A stretch of DNA of 51,618 nt, taken from assembly GCA_028703945.1 (NCBI GenBank), contig JAQVLW010000007.1:22027-73644 (forward strand). The letters run 5' to 3'. Below, in pieces: positions 1-7,309 of the stretch. The DNA comes from Aliarcobacter sp. GTDB lineage: Bacteria > Campylobacterota > Campylobacteria > Campylobacterales > Arcobacteraceae. The number at the start of each line of letters is the position of its first letter. Position 1 is the stretch's first letter. Made by a program: the position numbers and the translations under genes. The notes beneath the pieces were generated by a model. It was not told the origin of the DNA, made no database searches, and was given only the letters and a program-made list of their open reading frames with translations.

Positions 1-108
1 AAAGAAGAATTAAAAGCAATTGGAATAAGTGATAGTACAGTTAGATTTTCTATTGGACTTGAAAGTATTGAAGATTTAATAAAAGATATAGAACAAGCTG
101 TAAAGTAG
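1..108 (+). CDS. C-terminal end of a Cys/Met-metabolism PLP enzyme (partial)
   Basis: Only the last 35 codons are in the window, ending in TAG at 106-108. The tail contains VRFSIGLESIEDLIKDIEQA. That is the usual C-terminus of the trans-sulfuration / O-acetylhomoserine sulfhydrylase family, where the Arg binds the substrate carboxylate. The next gene ends with a very similar stretch (LRISVGIENIEDIIKEFEKI), so the two are tandem family members 10 bp apart and probably cotranscribed. O-acetylhomoserine aminocarboxypropyltransferase is the likeliest identity, but cystathionine gamma-synthase or gamma-lyase cannot be excluded from this fragment. Confidence 0.75.
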   Translation, partial: KEELKAIGISDSTVRFSIGLESIEDLIKDIEQAVK

Positions 109-118
109 AAAACAAAAA

Positions 119-1615
119 ATGAAAGAAAGTATTTTTAATTTTATTCCTTGTGGTCAAACGCTACCTTTAAATAATATACACGCAGTTTCTGTATCAATGC
201 CTTTTTTACAAGATGTAATAGATTATGAAGAACAAACACCTCAAATTTTGGAAAAAATAAAAAGTGCATATCCAAGATTTGTTACACATCCATATTTAAA
301 ACTATTAGCTTCACATTTAAAAGAAAAATATAAAATATGTGATGCTTATGAAGTAGTTTTATTAAGCTCACAAAAAGCTGTTGAAGTTGTAAGTAATAAA
401 TATTTTATTCATAATAAAATAGAAATAAATGAACCTTTTGGAGTTATTTTAGTTCAAAATGGAACCACACAACTAAACAAAGTTTTAAAATTTATTCAAC
501 ATGTTGGATATAACTTATCTTCAAGATTAGCAGAAGATTATTTATTTGAAGTAGGAATTTTAAAACAAAAACATAAAGAAGAACTTGAAGATAAAACTCT
601 TGCAAAAAAGATTTTAATTTCAAATTTAGCAATTGCTTATAATCAACCAACAAAAAACATCTGTTTAACTCCATCTGGAATGAATGCTGTTTATTGTGCC
701 TTAAGAGGTTTAAAAACTATTCAAAATCAAAATGGAAAAAATAAATTAATCCAACTTGGTTGGTTATATCTTGATACTATGAATATAGTTGAACACTATT
801 TTGAAGAAAATAAAATCTTTTATGATATAACTGATTTGGATTTACTTGAAGATTATCTAAAAATCCATGGTCATACAATTTCAGCTATTGTTACAGAAAT
901 CCCAACAAATCCCCTACTTCAAACTGTGGATTTAGCAAGATTAAAAAATCTTTGTTTAAAATATAATATTGTTTTAGTAATAGATGCAACCTTTGCAACA
1001 CCATTTAATTTAGACTTAAAACCTTATGCAGACATTTATGTGGAATCTTTAACAAAATTTGCTTGTGGTAATGCTGATGTTTTAATGGGAGCAATTATTT
1101 TAAATGAAAATTCTAAAATATCTATGATTTCACAAGAGTTTTTCAAACATGCTGATGAACCATACATAAAAGATATTCAAAGATTGGCTTATGAGATAAA
1201 AAATTATAAGAATAGAATAAAAACCATCTCAGAAAATACAAAAGCTTTAGTTGAATATTTTCAAAAAGCTTCATTTATTGATGAAATTTTTTATTGTTTA
1301 AGTCCCAAATATGCTTCAAATTATAAAAAACTTATGATTGATGAAAATTCTTTAACTGGAATAATCTCAGTTACTTTTACAAAAGATTTTAAAGAAGTTT
1401 ATGACAAATTAAATTTTGCAAAAGGTCCGAGTCTTGGAACTGAATTTACACTTTTAATGCCATATACGTACTTAGCGCATTATGACTTAGTAACTTCACA
1501 AAATGGAAATAAATTTTTAAAAGAGATTGGACTTCCAATAAATCTTCTTCGTATTTCTGTTGGAATTGAAAATATTGAAGATATTATAAAAGAATTTGAA
1601 AAAATAAATATCTGA
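119..1615 (+). CDS. PLP-dependent cystathionine gamma-synthase-like enzyme with long N-terminal domain
   Basis: The 498-residue protein has a Cys/Met-metabolism PLP fold in its C-terminal two thirds. The Schiff-base lysine lies in ESLTKFACGNADVLMG, preceded by VLVIDATFATPF, and the substrate-binding Arg is in the LRISVGIEN tail. Usual bacterial members have about 380-430 residues. Here roughly 150 extra N-terminal residues carry a VSMPFLQDVIDYEE...YPRFVTHP pattern. That resembles, from memory, the N-terminal region of fungal-type cystathionine gamma-synthases. It probably acts in cytoplasmic methionine/homocysteine synthesis with the upstream paralogue. The ribosome-binding site is weak, so translation may be coupled to the upstream gene. 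The family is certain; the exact reaction is not. Confidence 0.75.
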   Translation: MKESIFNFIPCGQTLPLNNIHAVSVSMPFLQDVIDYEEQTPQILEKIKSAYPRFVTHPYLKLLASHLKEKYKICDAYEVVLLSSQKAVEVVSNKYFIHNKIEINEPFGVILVQNGTTQLNKVLKFIQHVGYNLSSRLAEDYLFEVGILKQKHKEELEDKTLAKKILISNLAIAYNQPTKNICLTPSGMNAVYCALRGLKTIQNQNGKNKLIQLGWLYLDTMNIVEHYFEENKIFYDITDLDLLEDYLKIHGHTISAIVTEIPTNPLLQTVDLARLKNLCLKYNIVLVIDATFATPFNLDLKPYADIYVESLTKFACGNADVLMGAIILNENSKISMISQEFFKHADEPYIKDIQRLAYEIKNYKNRIKTISENTKALVEYFQKASFIDEIFYCLSPKYASNYKKLMIDENSLTGIISVTFTKDFKEVYDKLNFAKGPSLGTEFTLLMPYTYLAHYDLVTSQNGNKFLKEIGLPINLLRISVGIENIEDIIKEFEKINI

Positions 1616-1726
1616 AAAATACTCTAATTTTCCTTTTTAAATAAAAAATCATTGACTTTAATTAATAAATATTTGGTATTATTATTATATGATAATGACA
1701 ATACTAATTAAAAAGGTAAAAATTCA

Positions 1727-2962
1727 ATGTTTGGACACGTATCTAAAAATCAACTTAAGTTAATTGACGAGTATTTCCGACAATATATTGAGTTTACTCA
1801 ATATAAACAGAATAATTTCAATTATATTGAAAAAACTGGTAATAAAGAGCTTGATGCTCTTTTTTCTAAATGGAATGAAAAGATAAAAGAAACTGATAGT
1901 GCAATAAAATCTGACATAAATGTAATTGGTGAGATAGTATTAACAACAGATAAAGTAAATCAAGGTATTTTTAGATGTAGGATTAAATCAAATACAAAAA
2001 ATCCAATGATTTTTACACTTAAAAAAACACTAAATCAAATGCTTGATTCGCTTGAAGATAAGATGATTAAATTAGAATCAACTTTACAATCTTATGCAAC
2101 TGATGATTTCAGACCTAAAATAGATATTGACCCAATATTAAAAGCTAGAATGCTTTCTGTAATGACAAGTATTAATACTCTTGGAAAATCTTTAAGTTCT
2201 AATGCAAAAGATAATTTAAATACTGGAGAAAGTTTACAACAAAGTTCTCATAAAATGAATATTTCAATGAATAATTTAGCCACTAAAGCTAATGAACAAG
2301 CCGCTTCACTTGAAGAAACAGCAGCAGCCGTTGAAGAAATTACTTCAATTACAAGAAATAATACGATTAACGCTTCAAAAATGTCAGAACTTGGACAAAA
2401 TGTTAAAAAATCAGTTTTTGATGGTCAAGTTTTAGCAAAACAAACAGGTTCTTCAATGGAAGAAATTCATAAAAAAGTTGCTGCAATAACAGAAGCTATA
2501 AATATTATTGATCAAATAGCATTTCAAACAAATATTCTTTCACTAAATGCAGCCGTTGAAGCAGCAACTGCAGGAGAAGCTGGGCGTGGATTTGCTGTTG
2601 TTGCTGCTGAAGTACGAAATCTTGCAAATAGAAGTGCTGATGCCGCAAAAGAGATTAAAAGTCTTGTAGAAGATGCAAATCTAAAAGCTAAACAAGGAAA
2701 AGACATATCAGATTCAATGATTAGTGGTTATGAAAAATTAAATGAAATTATTTCAGAAACTATTCATATCATTGAAGATGTGAGTTCTGCTTCAAAAGAG
2801 CAAATGCTTGGAATTGAACAAATTAATGATGCAATATCATTACTTGATAGAGTAACTCAAGAAAATGCAAATGAAGCAAATCAAACAACACAAATATCTA
2901 TAGACGTTGAATCATTAGCTAAACAATTAGTGAATGATGCAAATAATAAAAAATTTAACTAA
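1727..2962 (+). CDS. Soluble methyl-accepting chemotaxis protein
   Basis: The 411-residue protein has no hydrophobic segment long enough for a membrane helix, so it should be a cytoplasmic receptor. Residues 1-160 are helical, with a HAMP-like stretch around 60-140. Residues 170-410 form the coiled-coil signalling domain, with the conserved hairpin tip around [20 protein letters not shown] and GRGFAVVAAEVRNLA, which contacts CheA and CheW. A single PAS protein follows 11 bp downstream, so the pair resembles the split energy-taxis receptors CetA/CetB of Campylobacter. CetA, however, is membrane-anchored and this protein is not. A promoter-like TTGACT at 1652 and TATTAT at 1677 lie upstream. 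Confidence 0.85.
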   Translation: MFGHVSKNQLKLIDEYFRQYIEFTQYKQNNFNYIEKTGNKELDALFSKWNEKIKETDSAIKSDINVIGEIVLTTDKVNQGIFRCRIKSNTKNPMIFTLKKTLNQMLDSLEDKMIKLESTLQSYATDDFRPKIDIDPILKARMLSVMTSINTLGKSLSSNAKDNLNTGESLQQSSHKMNISMNNLATKANEQAASLEETAAAVEEITSITRNNTINASKMSELGQNVKKSVFDGQVLAKQTGSSMEEIHKKVAAITEAINIIDQIAFQTNILSLNAAVEAATAGEAGRGFAVVAAEVRNLANRSADAAKEIKSLVEDANLKAKQGKDISDSMISGYEKLNEIISETIHIIEDVSSASKEQMLGIEQINDAISLLDRVTQENANEANQTTQISIDVESLAKQLVNDANNKKFN

Positions 2963-2973
2963 GGGAAATAATT

Positions 2974-3363
2974 ATGTCAGCAGGACAAGAAACAATATTA
3001 GATGATTATGCATTTTTAGTTAGTGAAACAGATGCAAAAGGAAATATTTTATTTGCAAATGAAGATTTTTGTAAAATTGCAGAATATACAATAGATGAAT
3101 TAATTGGAAAACCACATAATATGGTAAGACATAAGGATATGCCAAAATTAGCATTTAAATCTTTATGGGACACTGTACAAAAAAATGAAATTTGGACCGG
3201 GTATGTAAAAAATGCCACTAAAAGTGGTGGTTATTATTGGGTATTTGCAACAGTTTATCCCTTTGAATCTTGTGATGGGGGGAAAGGTTATCTTTCTTGT
3301 AGAAGAAAAGCTTCAACTGAAGAAATTGATGCAGCTGTTAAGTTATATCGTACTATGAAATAA
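2974..3363 (+). CDS. Single PAS-domain protein, CetB/Aer-like energy-taxis sensor
   Basis: The 129-residue protein is essentially one PAS domain (residues about 10-120). It has the Aer-type core GKPHNMVRHKDMPKLAF, then LWDTVQKNEIWTGYVKN and the YYWVFATVYP strand. Aer and CetB PAS domains bind FAD and report redox state to a partner receptor; that role is inferred here from family and position. The gene lies 11 bp after the soluble MCP gene with a good AGGGA ribosome-binding site. A closely related PAS domain is embedded in the EAL protein at 20123-22120. Confidence 0.8.
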   Translation: MSAGQETILDDYAFLVSETDAKGNILFANEDFCKIAEYTIDELIGKPHNMVRHKDMPKLAFKSLWDTVQKNEIWTGYVKNATKSGGYYWVFATVYPFESCDGGKGYLSCRRKASTEEIDAAVKLYRTMK

Positions 3364-3423
3364 AAATTTAATATTTAGAAAAAAAGATTATAATAAACAT
3401 ATTAAATAATCAAAAGGTAAAAG

Positions 3424-4506
3424 ATGATTAGTTCAAATGTTACAGTAGATTTACAAAAGCTAGAAAAACTTTTAAATAAAGTTGGTGATTTAGTAATTAC
3501 AAACTCAATGATGTCTCAAAGTGTTGAAAACTTACCAAATAGTGAAGAGAAAAAAAATCTACTTGAAAAAATCAATCTTTTTCAAAGATATATTGTTGAA
3601 TTACAAGATTATGCAACAGACATAAGAATGATTAAGTTTGAAAGTATGTACACAATTTATAATGATATTATTCAAGAAATATTACCAGCAAATAAATCAA
3701 TTAAATTACAAATAGTTGGTGGAGAAACTAAAGTAGATAAATCTTTGGTTGAACATTTAGATTTATCTATTAAAACTTTGATTACAAATAGTGTTCTTTA
3801 TGGAATAGAAACAAAAGAAGAAAGAATAGCAAAAGATAAAAATCCAGAAGCCACTATAAAAATAATCGCTCAACAGCTAAATGGACAAATGTCATTTTGT
3901 ATAGAAGATGATGGAATAGGATTTGATAAAGATGAACTGGATTTTGAAGAAGAGTTCCCTAAAATCACAGAAGATAATCAACTAAAGAATGTTTATACAA
4001 TCAAAGAAAATGTAGAAAAATTAAATGGAAATATAGAAATAAAAAGTGATATAGAAAAAGGTTTTTCTTTTACTATAACTGTTCCTTTAACTCACTCTAT
4101 TTTAGATGGTTTAAATATAAAAATTGGAGATAATATTTTTATTTTACCAACTTCATCAATAGTTGAATCAATTCAACCTACAAAGGAGATGATAAAACTA
4201 GTAGGTGATGGAAGTTCAGCTTTACTTATGTTAAGAGATGAATTTATACCAATCATTAGACTATATGAATTTTTACATATTGTTCCAAAAACACAAGATT
4301 TAAGCCAAGGTATTTTAATAATCGTAAAATCAGGAACACAAAAAGCAGCCTTTTTTATAGATGAATTTTTACAGCAACAACAAGTAGTTTTAAAAGCAAT
4401 AGAAACTAACTTTAAAAAAGTTGATAGTGTTGCAGGAGCAACGGTAAGAGGTGATGGAAGCATTGGTATTATTATTGATGTTAAAAGTATTATTGAAAAT
4501 TCATAA
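3424..4506 (+). CDS. CheA-like protein lacking P1/P2 (dimerisation + degenerate kinase + CheW-like domains)
   Basis: The 360-residue protein begins directly in the CheA dimerisation domain P3 (residues 5-85, including LLNKVGDLVITNSMM and DIRMIKFESMY). It has a P4 ATPase-like domain (about 95-222) and a P5 CheW-like domain (about 225-358). There is no HPt domain and so no phosphorylatable His. In P4 the N-box Asn122 (ITNSVLYGIE) and the G1 box (EDDGIGFD, 161-168) are present. The Gly-rich G2 box of the ATP lid is missing: the region 183-200 reads EDNQLKNVYTIKENVEKL. It may be a structural pseudokinase or may phosphorylate a separate HPt. A TATAAT at 3389 suggests its own promoter after the MCP-PAS pair. 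Confidence 0.8.
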   Translation: MISSNVTVDLQKLEKLLNKVGDLVITNSMMSQSVENLPNSEEKKNLLEKINLFQRYIVELQDYATDIRMIKFESMYTIYNDIIQEILPANKSIKLQIVGGETKVDKSLVEHLDLSIKTLITNSVLYGIETKEERIAKDKNPEATIKIIAQQLNGQMSFCIEDDGIGFDKDELDFEEEFPKITEDNQLKNVYTIKENVEKLNGNIEIKSDIEKGFSFTITVPLTHSILDGLNIKIGDNIFILPTSSIVESIQPTKEMIKLVGDGSSALLMLRDEFIPIIRLYEFLHIVPKTQDLSQGILIIVKSGTQKAAFFIDEFLQQQQVVLKAIETNFKKVDSVAGATVRGDGSIGIIIDVKSIIENS

Positions 4507-4554
4507 ACTTTGAATATCAAACACTAAATTAACAATTTAATTCTAATATTGCAT

Positions 4555-4662
4555 AAATGGTCATAAAAAGTTAAACAATATATCACAATTTTATATTTAC
4601 AAACAGTCTTCCTACTAATTTTCTGAATGTAAGTTTTATGTTTAACTAGAATTTGACCATTT
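4555..4662. repeat. Long interrupted inverted repeat between convergent genes
   Basis: The left arm has AAATGGTCA (4555-4563) and AGTTAAACA (4569-4577). The right arm has TGTTTAACT (4639-4647) and TGACCATTT (4654-4662). The two nine-base blocks match perfectly as inverted copies, in the correct order, with 5- and 6-base spacers and a central gap of about 61 bp. It lies between the stops of the CheA-like gene and the CcoG paralogue. It may be a decayed small mobile element or an unusual terminator; no T-run follows either arm. Confidence 0.6.
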
Positions 4663-4665
4663 TTA

Positions 4666-5532
4666 TCAATATAAACTTTTATTTGTAAAATAGCAATTAT
4701 CCAGAAATGCTCCATTTAAAAGATAAACTATCGTTAAAATCATTATTACTAAAATAAAAACTCCTAAAATATATCCATTTTTTGAAAAACTTCTAAAAAT
4801 ATTTCTATCTTTAAATTTTTTTGTTATTAGTGATGTTTTATTAAACTTTAGCATTACACTCTCACAAGCACTTTCGCAAAGTCCACATTGAACGCATCTT
4901 ATATCAAAACCAGCTTTTATATCAAGTTCATCAATTGGGCAGACTTTTACACATTTATCACAGTCTATACAACTATTTTTATCAAAGAACTCAAAAGTTT
5001 GTTTCTCTTCTTGAGGCAAAATAGCACTTATAAAAAAATAAGGGCATAAAATTGAACAATACCAACCCCTAAAAACTAAAAAAATACTTGTAAATAAAGT
5101 AGTTAAAATTCCAACAAAAATCGAAGCCATATCAAATTTCATAAAATTTAAAAATAAATCAATTGCTGAAGTAAAATATGAAATAGTTGAAAATGCTAAA
5201 ATAAAAGCAAAAAATAAAATTGCAAAAAAAAGAATAAAAGGATTTTTGAGTTGTGAAGTAATAAAAGTTGCAAGGGATGAAGGACAGAAATATCCACAAA
5301 AAAACCTTGAAATAGTAAAATTCAATCCTAATAATAATCCAATAAACAAAGTAATTACAATATAAATAAGTTGATGAGAAGAAGCTTCAAAAGCCATAAA
5401 TAAAAACTCAAATCTATGAAACTCAAAATTAAACATCAATAAATGAATATTATTAAAACTCATCCAAGGAAATAAAACATATAAAAAAAATGTTATAAGT
5501 AAAGTTGGCGCTAAAACCTGTTTTTTTGCCAT
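4666..5532 (-). CDS. Short CcoG/NapH-like polyferredoxin membrane protein
   Basis: The 288-residue protein has about five membrane helices and two CxxxCP motifs (Cys79/Cys83 and Cys159/Cys163). Two [4Fe-4S] ferredoxin motifs follow (Cys188, 191, 194, 198 and Cys213, 216, 219, 223). The N-terminus (FPWMSFNNIHLLMFNFE) follows the CcoG pattern, and the first Cys pair has the same residue numbers as in the full-length CcoG at 38367. The C-terminal Ig-like domain of CcoG is missing; one last helix ends the protein. CcoG reduces copper for cbb3 oxidase assembly and NapH moves electrons from quinol; which applies here is open. It is the last gene of a four-gene operon and overlaps the previous gene by 22 bp. 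Confidence 0.8.
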   Translation of the reverse strand: MAKKQVLAPTLLITFFLYVLFPWMSFNNIHLLMFNFEFHRFEFLFMAFEASSHQLIYIVITLFIGLLLGLNFTISRFFCGYFCPSSLATFITSQLKNPFILFFAILFFAFILAFSTISYFTSAIDLFLNFMKFDMASIFVGILTTLFTSIFLVFRGWYCSILCPYFFISAILPQEEKQTFEFFDKNSCIDCDKCVKVCPIDELDIKAGFDIRCVQCGLCESACESVMLKFNKTSLITKKFKDRNIFRSFSKNGYILGVFILVIMILTIVYLLNGAFLDNCYFTNKSLY

Positions 5533-5987
5533 AAATCTATCCTTTGTTCAGGTGGTAATGTACCATTTTCATATAAACCATTTTTCAAATTGGTAATTAA
5601 ATTACTAAGTAAGTCCTTATTAAAAGAGTTATATTTTTTTACAACTTTTAACTCTTTATCAAAAACCAAAATATAAGGAACACTTTGATTTACTCCAAAC
5701 TCTTTTGCACTGTTTTGAGTAATTGAAATTAACTCTAGATTACTATTTTTAGAGATTGTTTTAGGAATTTCTTCATCAACAAAAAGTAATGTAATAAAAA
5801 TTCCATTATTCTTTTGAGCCAAAGACAGTAAATAATCATTTGTTTTTTGACATACAGGACACCAAGAAGTTACAAAAGCAACAACATTTATTTTATTTTT
5901 ATCTAAATTCTCAATTAAAAAAGGAGCAGCATTTGCCACTCCTTTTAAAAATAGAATTAAAAATAAAAGTCTAAAAACTTTTATCAT
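5511..5987 (-). CDS. Periplasmic thioredoxin-like (TlpA/ResA-type) protein
   Basis: The 158-residue protein has an N-terminal signal peptide or anchor (residues 1-20, ending VANA-A). It has a thioredoxin active site, SWCPVC (Cys43, Cys46), after the strand INVVAFVTSW, and the cis-Pro region is SVPYILVFD. TlpA- and ResA-like proteins reduce disulfides in apocytochrome c or in metal-binding sites outside the membrane. Its place between two c-haem membrane proteins and a CcoG-like protein fits a maturation role for this operon. The start codon overlaps the upstream stop in an ATGA. Confidence 0.8.
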   Translation of the reverse strand: MIKVFRLLFLILFLKGVANAAPFLIENLDKNKINVVAFVTSWCPVCQKTNDYLLSLAQKNNGIFITLLFVDEEIPKTISKNSNLELISITQNSAKEFGVNQSVPYILVFDKELKVVKKYNSFNKDLLSNLITNLKNGLYENGTLPPEQRIDLWQKNRF

Positions 5988-7309
5988 TTAACCTCTTTCA
6001 TTTGTAAAATCCAAGAAACTAATTTTTTAGCTTCATCTGGTGATACATCTTGTGCTGGCATTGGAATAACATCATATTTATTCTGGATTCCATTCATAAT
6101 ACTTTTTATTAAAGTAGCTTCATCACTACCTTTTAAAGCAACCTCTTTATATGAAGGACCTACAAGTTTTACATCAATACTGTGACAAGATAAACAACCT
6201 TTCGATTCAGCTAAAGTAGCTGGATTATTTAAGTCAAGTGCTGGTTTATTTGCCATTTCTTCTTTATATTTTTTGTATTCAGTTAAAGAAGCATTCATAA
6301 AATCTTCAGTTGCTTCTGCTTGAAGAGTAAGTGGTTCTGCAAATGATACAACCCTAACACCTTCTCTTGTTGTTGCCATTAAAAAAATTGATAACAAGAC
6401 AAGCGCTATAACTCTAAAAGCTGATTGAGGAGTTACAACCTCATCTTTGAATTTACTTAATACAAATAAAAATGCAATAATCAATAATATTGAAGAGATA
6501 AATGGTAAATAAATAAATCCTGTATGCATCAATGCTTCACTTATTCTTGCAGTAAACACAAATGGCAATAAAGGTAACACAACAATATTTAAAGGAGTTG
6601 CAAGTAAAAACCATTTTTTACCTTGGCTAATTGCAATTTTTCCTATTTCAGTATCACCTCTTTTTACCCATCTAGCTCCAATAAATATCATAACAACACC
6701 TGTTGCCATAAATGCTGTTAAAAAGAAATTTAAAAGTCTAAACCCAGTAACAGGAGTAAACATAATGTCCCAAATATTATTTATACTTGCAAATAATTCT
6801 GGTTGCATATAAAGATTTGTCATTGACATAAATACAAAAGGAAGTGTAAAAAATGCTAATACCGCAGATATTCCAATTGTTATATGAAAACCTTTATGAT
6901 TTTGCAAAGCATGCCAAGAAAATTTATAAGCATAAGAAAGTAAGAACGCAATTATATTTCCATAAATAATATGTAAAATATGCGGACTAACTTTCAAAAT
7001 TGCTGTATAAAAAAATCCAGTAAAAAGTACAGAAATCACAAGTAATGGAGCAACTCCCCATAAAGCACCCATATTTTCTGAAACTGTTGTGTAGTTTGTC
7101 ATTCTATAGGCAAACTTGTCATAATTTGAATCTTTTTTAAATACTCCCATAATATTATAAATAACAGAAGCAGTTGAAGCTCCAATTAACATATAAATAA
7201 AACAGATATGAACAACAAAAACTATAATTCCTAAAATACTAAAAAACTCTAAAGGTAATCCTAAAGTTGGTGTAATTAATGGAATATCAAATGGTAATTT
7301 CCAATTCAT
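5984..7309 (-). CDS. CydA-like multihelix membrane protein with C-terminal cytochrome c domain (subunit B)
   Basis: The 441-residue protein has about eight or nine membrane helices in residues 20-325 and a monohaem cytochrome c domain at the C-terminus. The haem motif is CLSCH (Cys372, Cys375, His376), and a plausible axial Met417 lies in IPMPAQ. A His in the first helix (His34, FVVHICF) and an Arg-rich segment after the last helix (TTREGVRVV) fall where cytochrome bd subunit I has its b595 ligand and its GRQPW region. The similarity is at pattern level only. It overlaps the upstream gene by 4 bp. The topology puts the haem-c domain outside the membrane if the fold is CydA-like. It is probably a quinol- or cytochrome-linked redox subunit; the reaction is unknown. 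Confidence 0.65.
   Translation of the reverse strand: MNWKLPFDIPLITPTLGLPLEFFSILGIIVFVVHICFIYMLIGASTASVIYNIMGVFKKDSNYDKFAYRMTNYTTVSENMGALWGVAPLLVISVLFTGFFYTAILKVSPHILHIIYGNIIAFLLSYAYKFSWHALQNHKGFHITIGISAVLAFFTLPFVFMSMTNLYMQPELFASINNIWDIMFTPVTGFRLLNFFLTAFMATGVVMIFIGARWVKRGDTEIGKIAISQGKKWFLLATPLNIVVLPLLPFVFTARISEALMHTGFIYLPFISSILLIIAFLFVLSKFKDEVVTPQSAFRVIALVLLSIFLMATTREGVRVVSFAEPLTLQAEATEDFMNASLTEYKKYKEEMANKPALDLNNPATLAESKGCLSCHSIDVKLVGPSYKEVALKGSDEATLIKSIMNGIQNKYDVIPMPAQDVSPDEAKKLVSWILQMKEVK

Noticed and set aside
2524..2706. Antisense frames inside the MCP, feoB, znuA, nirB and other genes
   Set aside because: They lie opposite strongly supported coding sequences, lack ribosome-binding sites and have low-complexity translations; they are shadows.
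4524..4715. A 63-codon minus-strand frame after the CcoG paralogue
   Set aside because: It overlaps the coding end of the CcoG paralogue, has no ribosome-binding site, and its composition is that of AT-rich noncoding DNA containing the inverted repeat.
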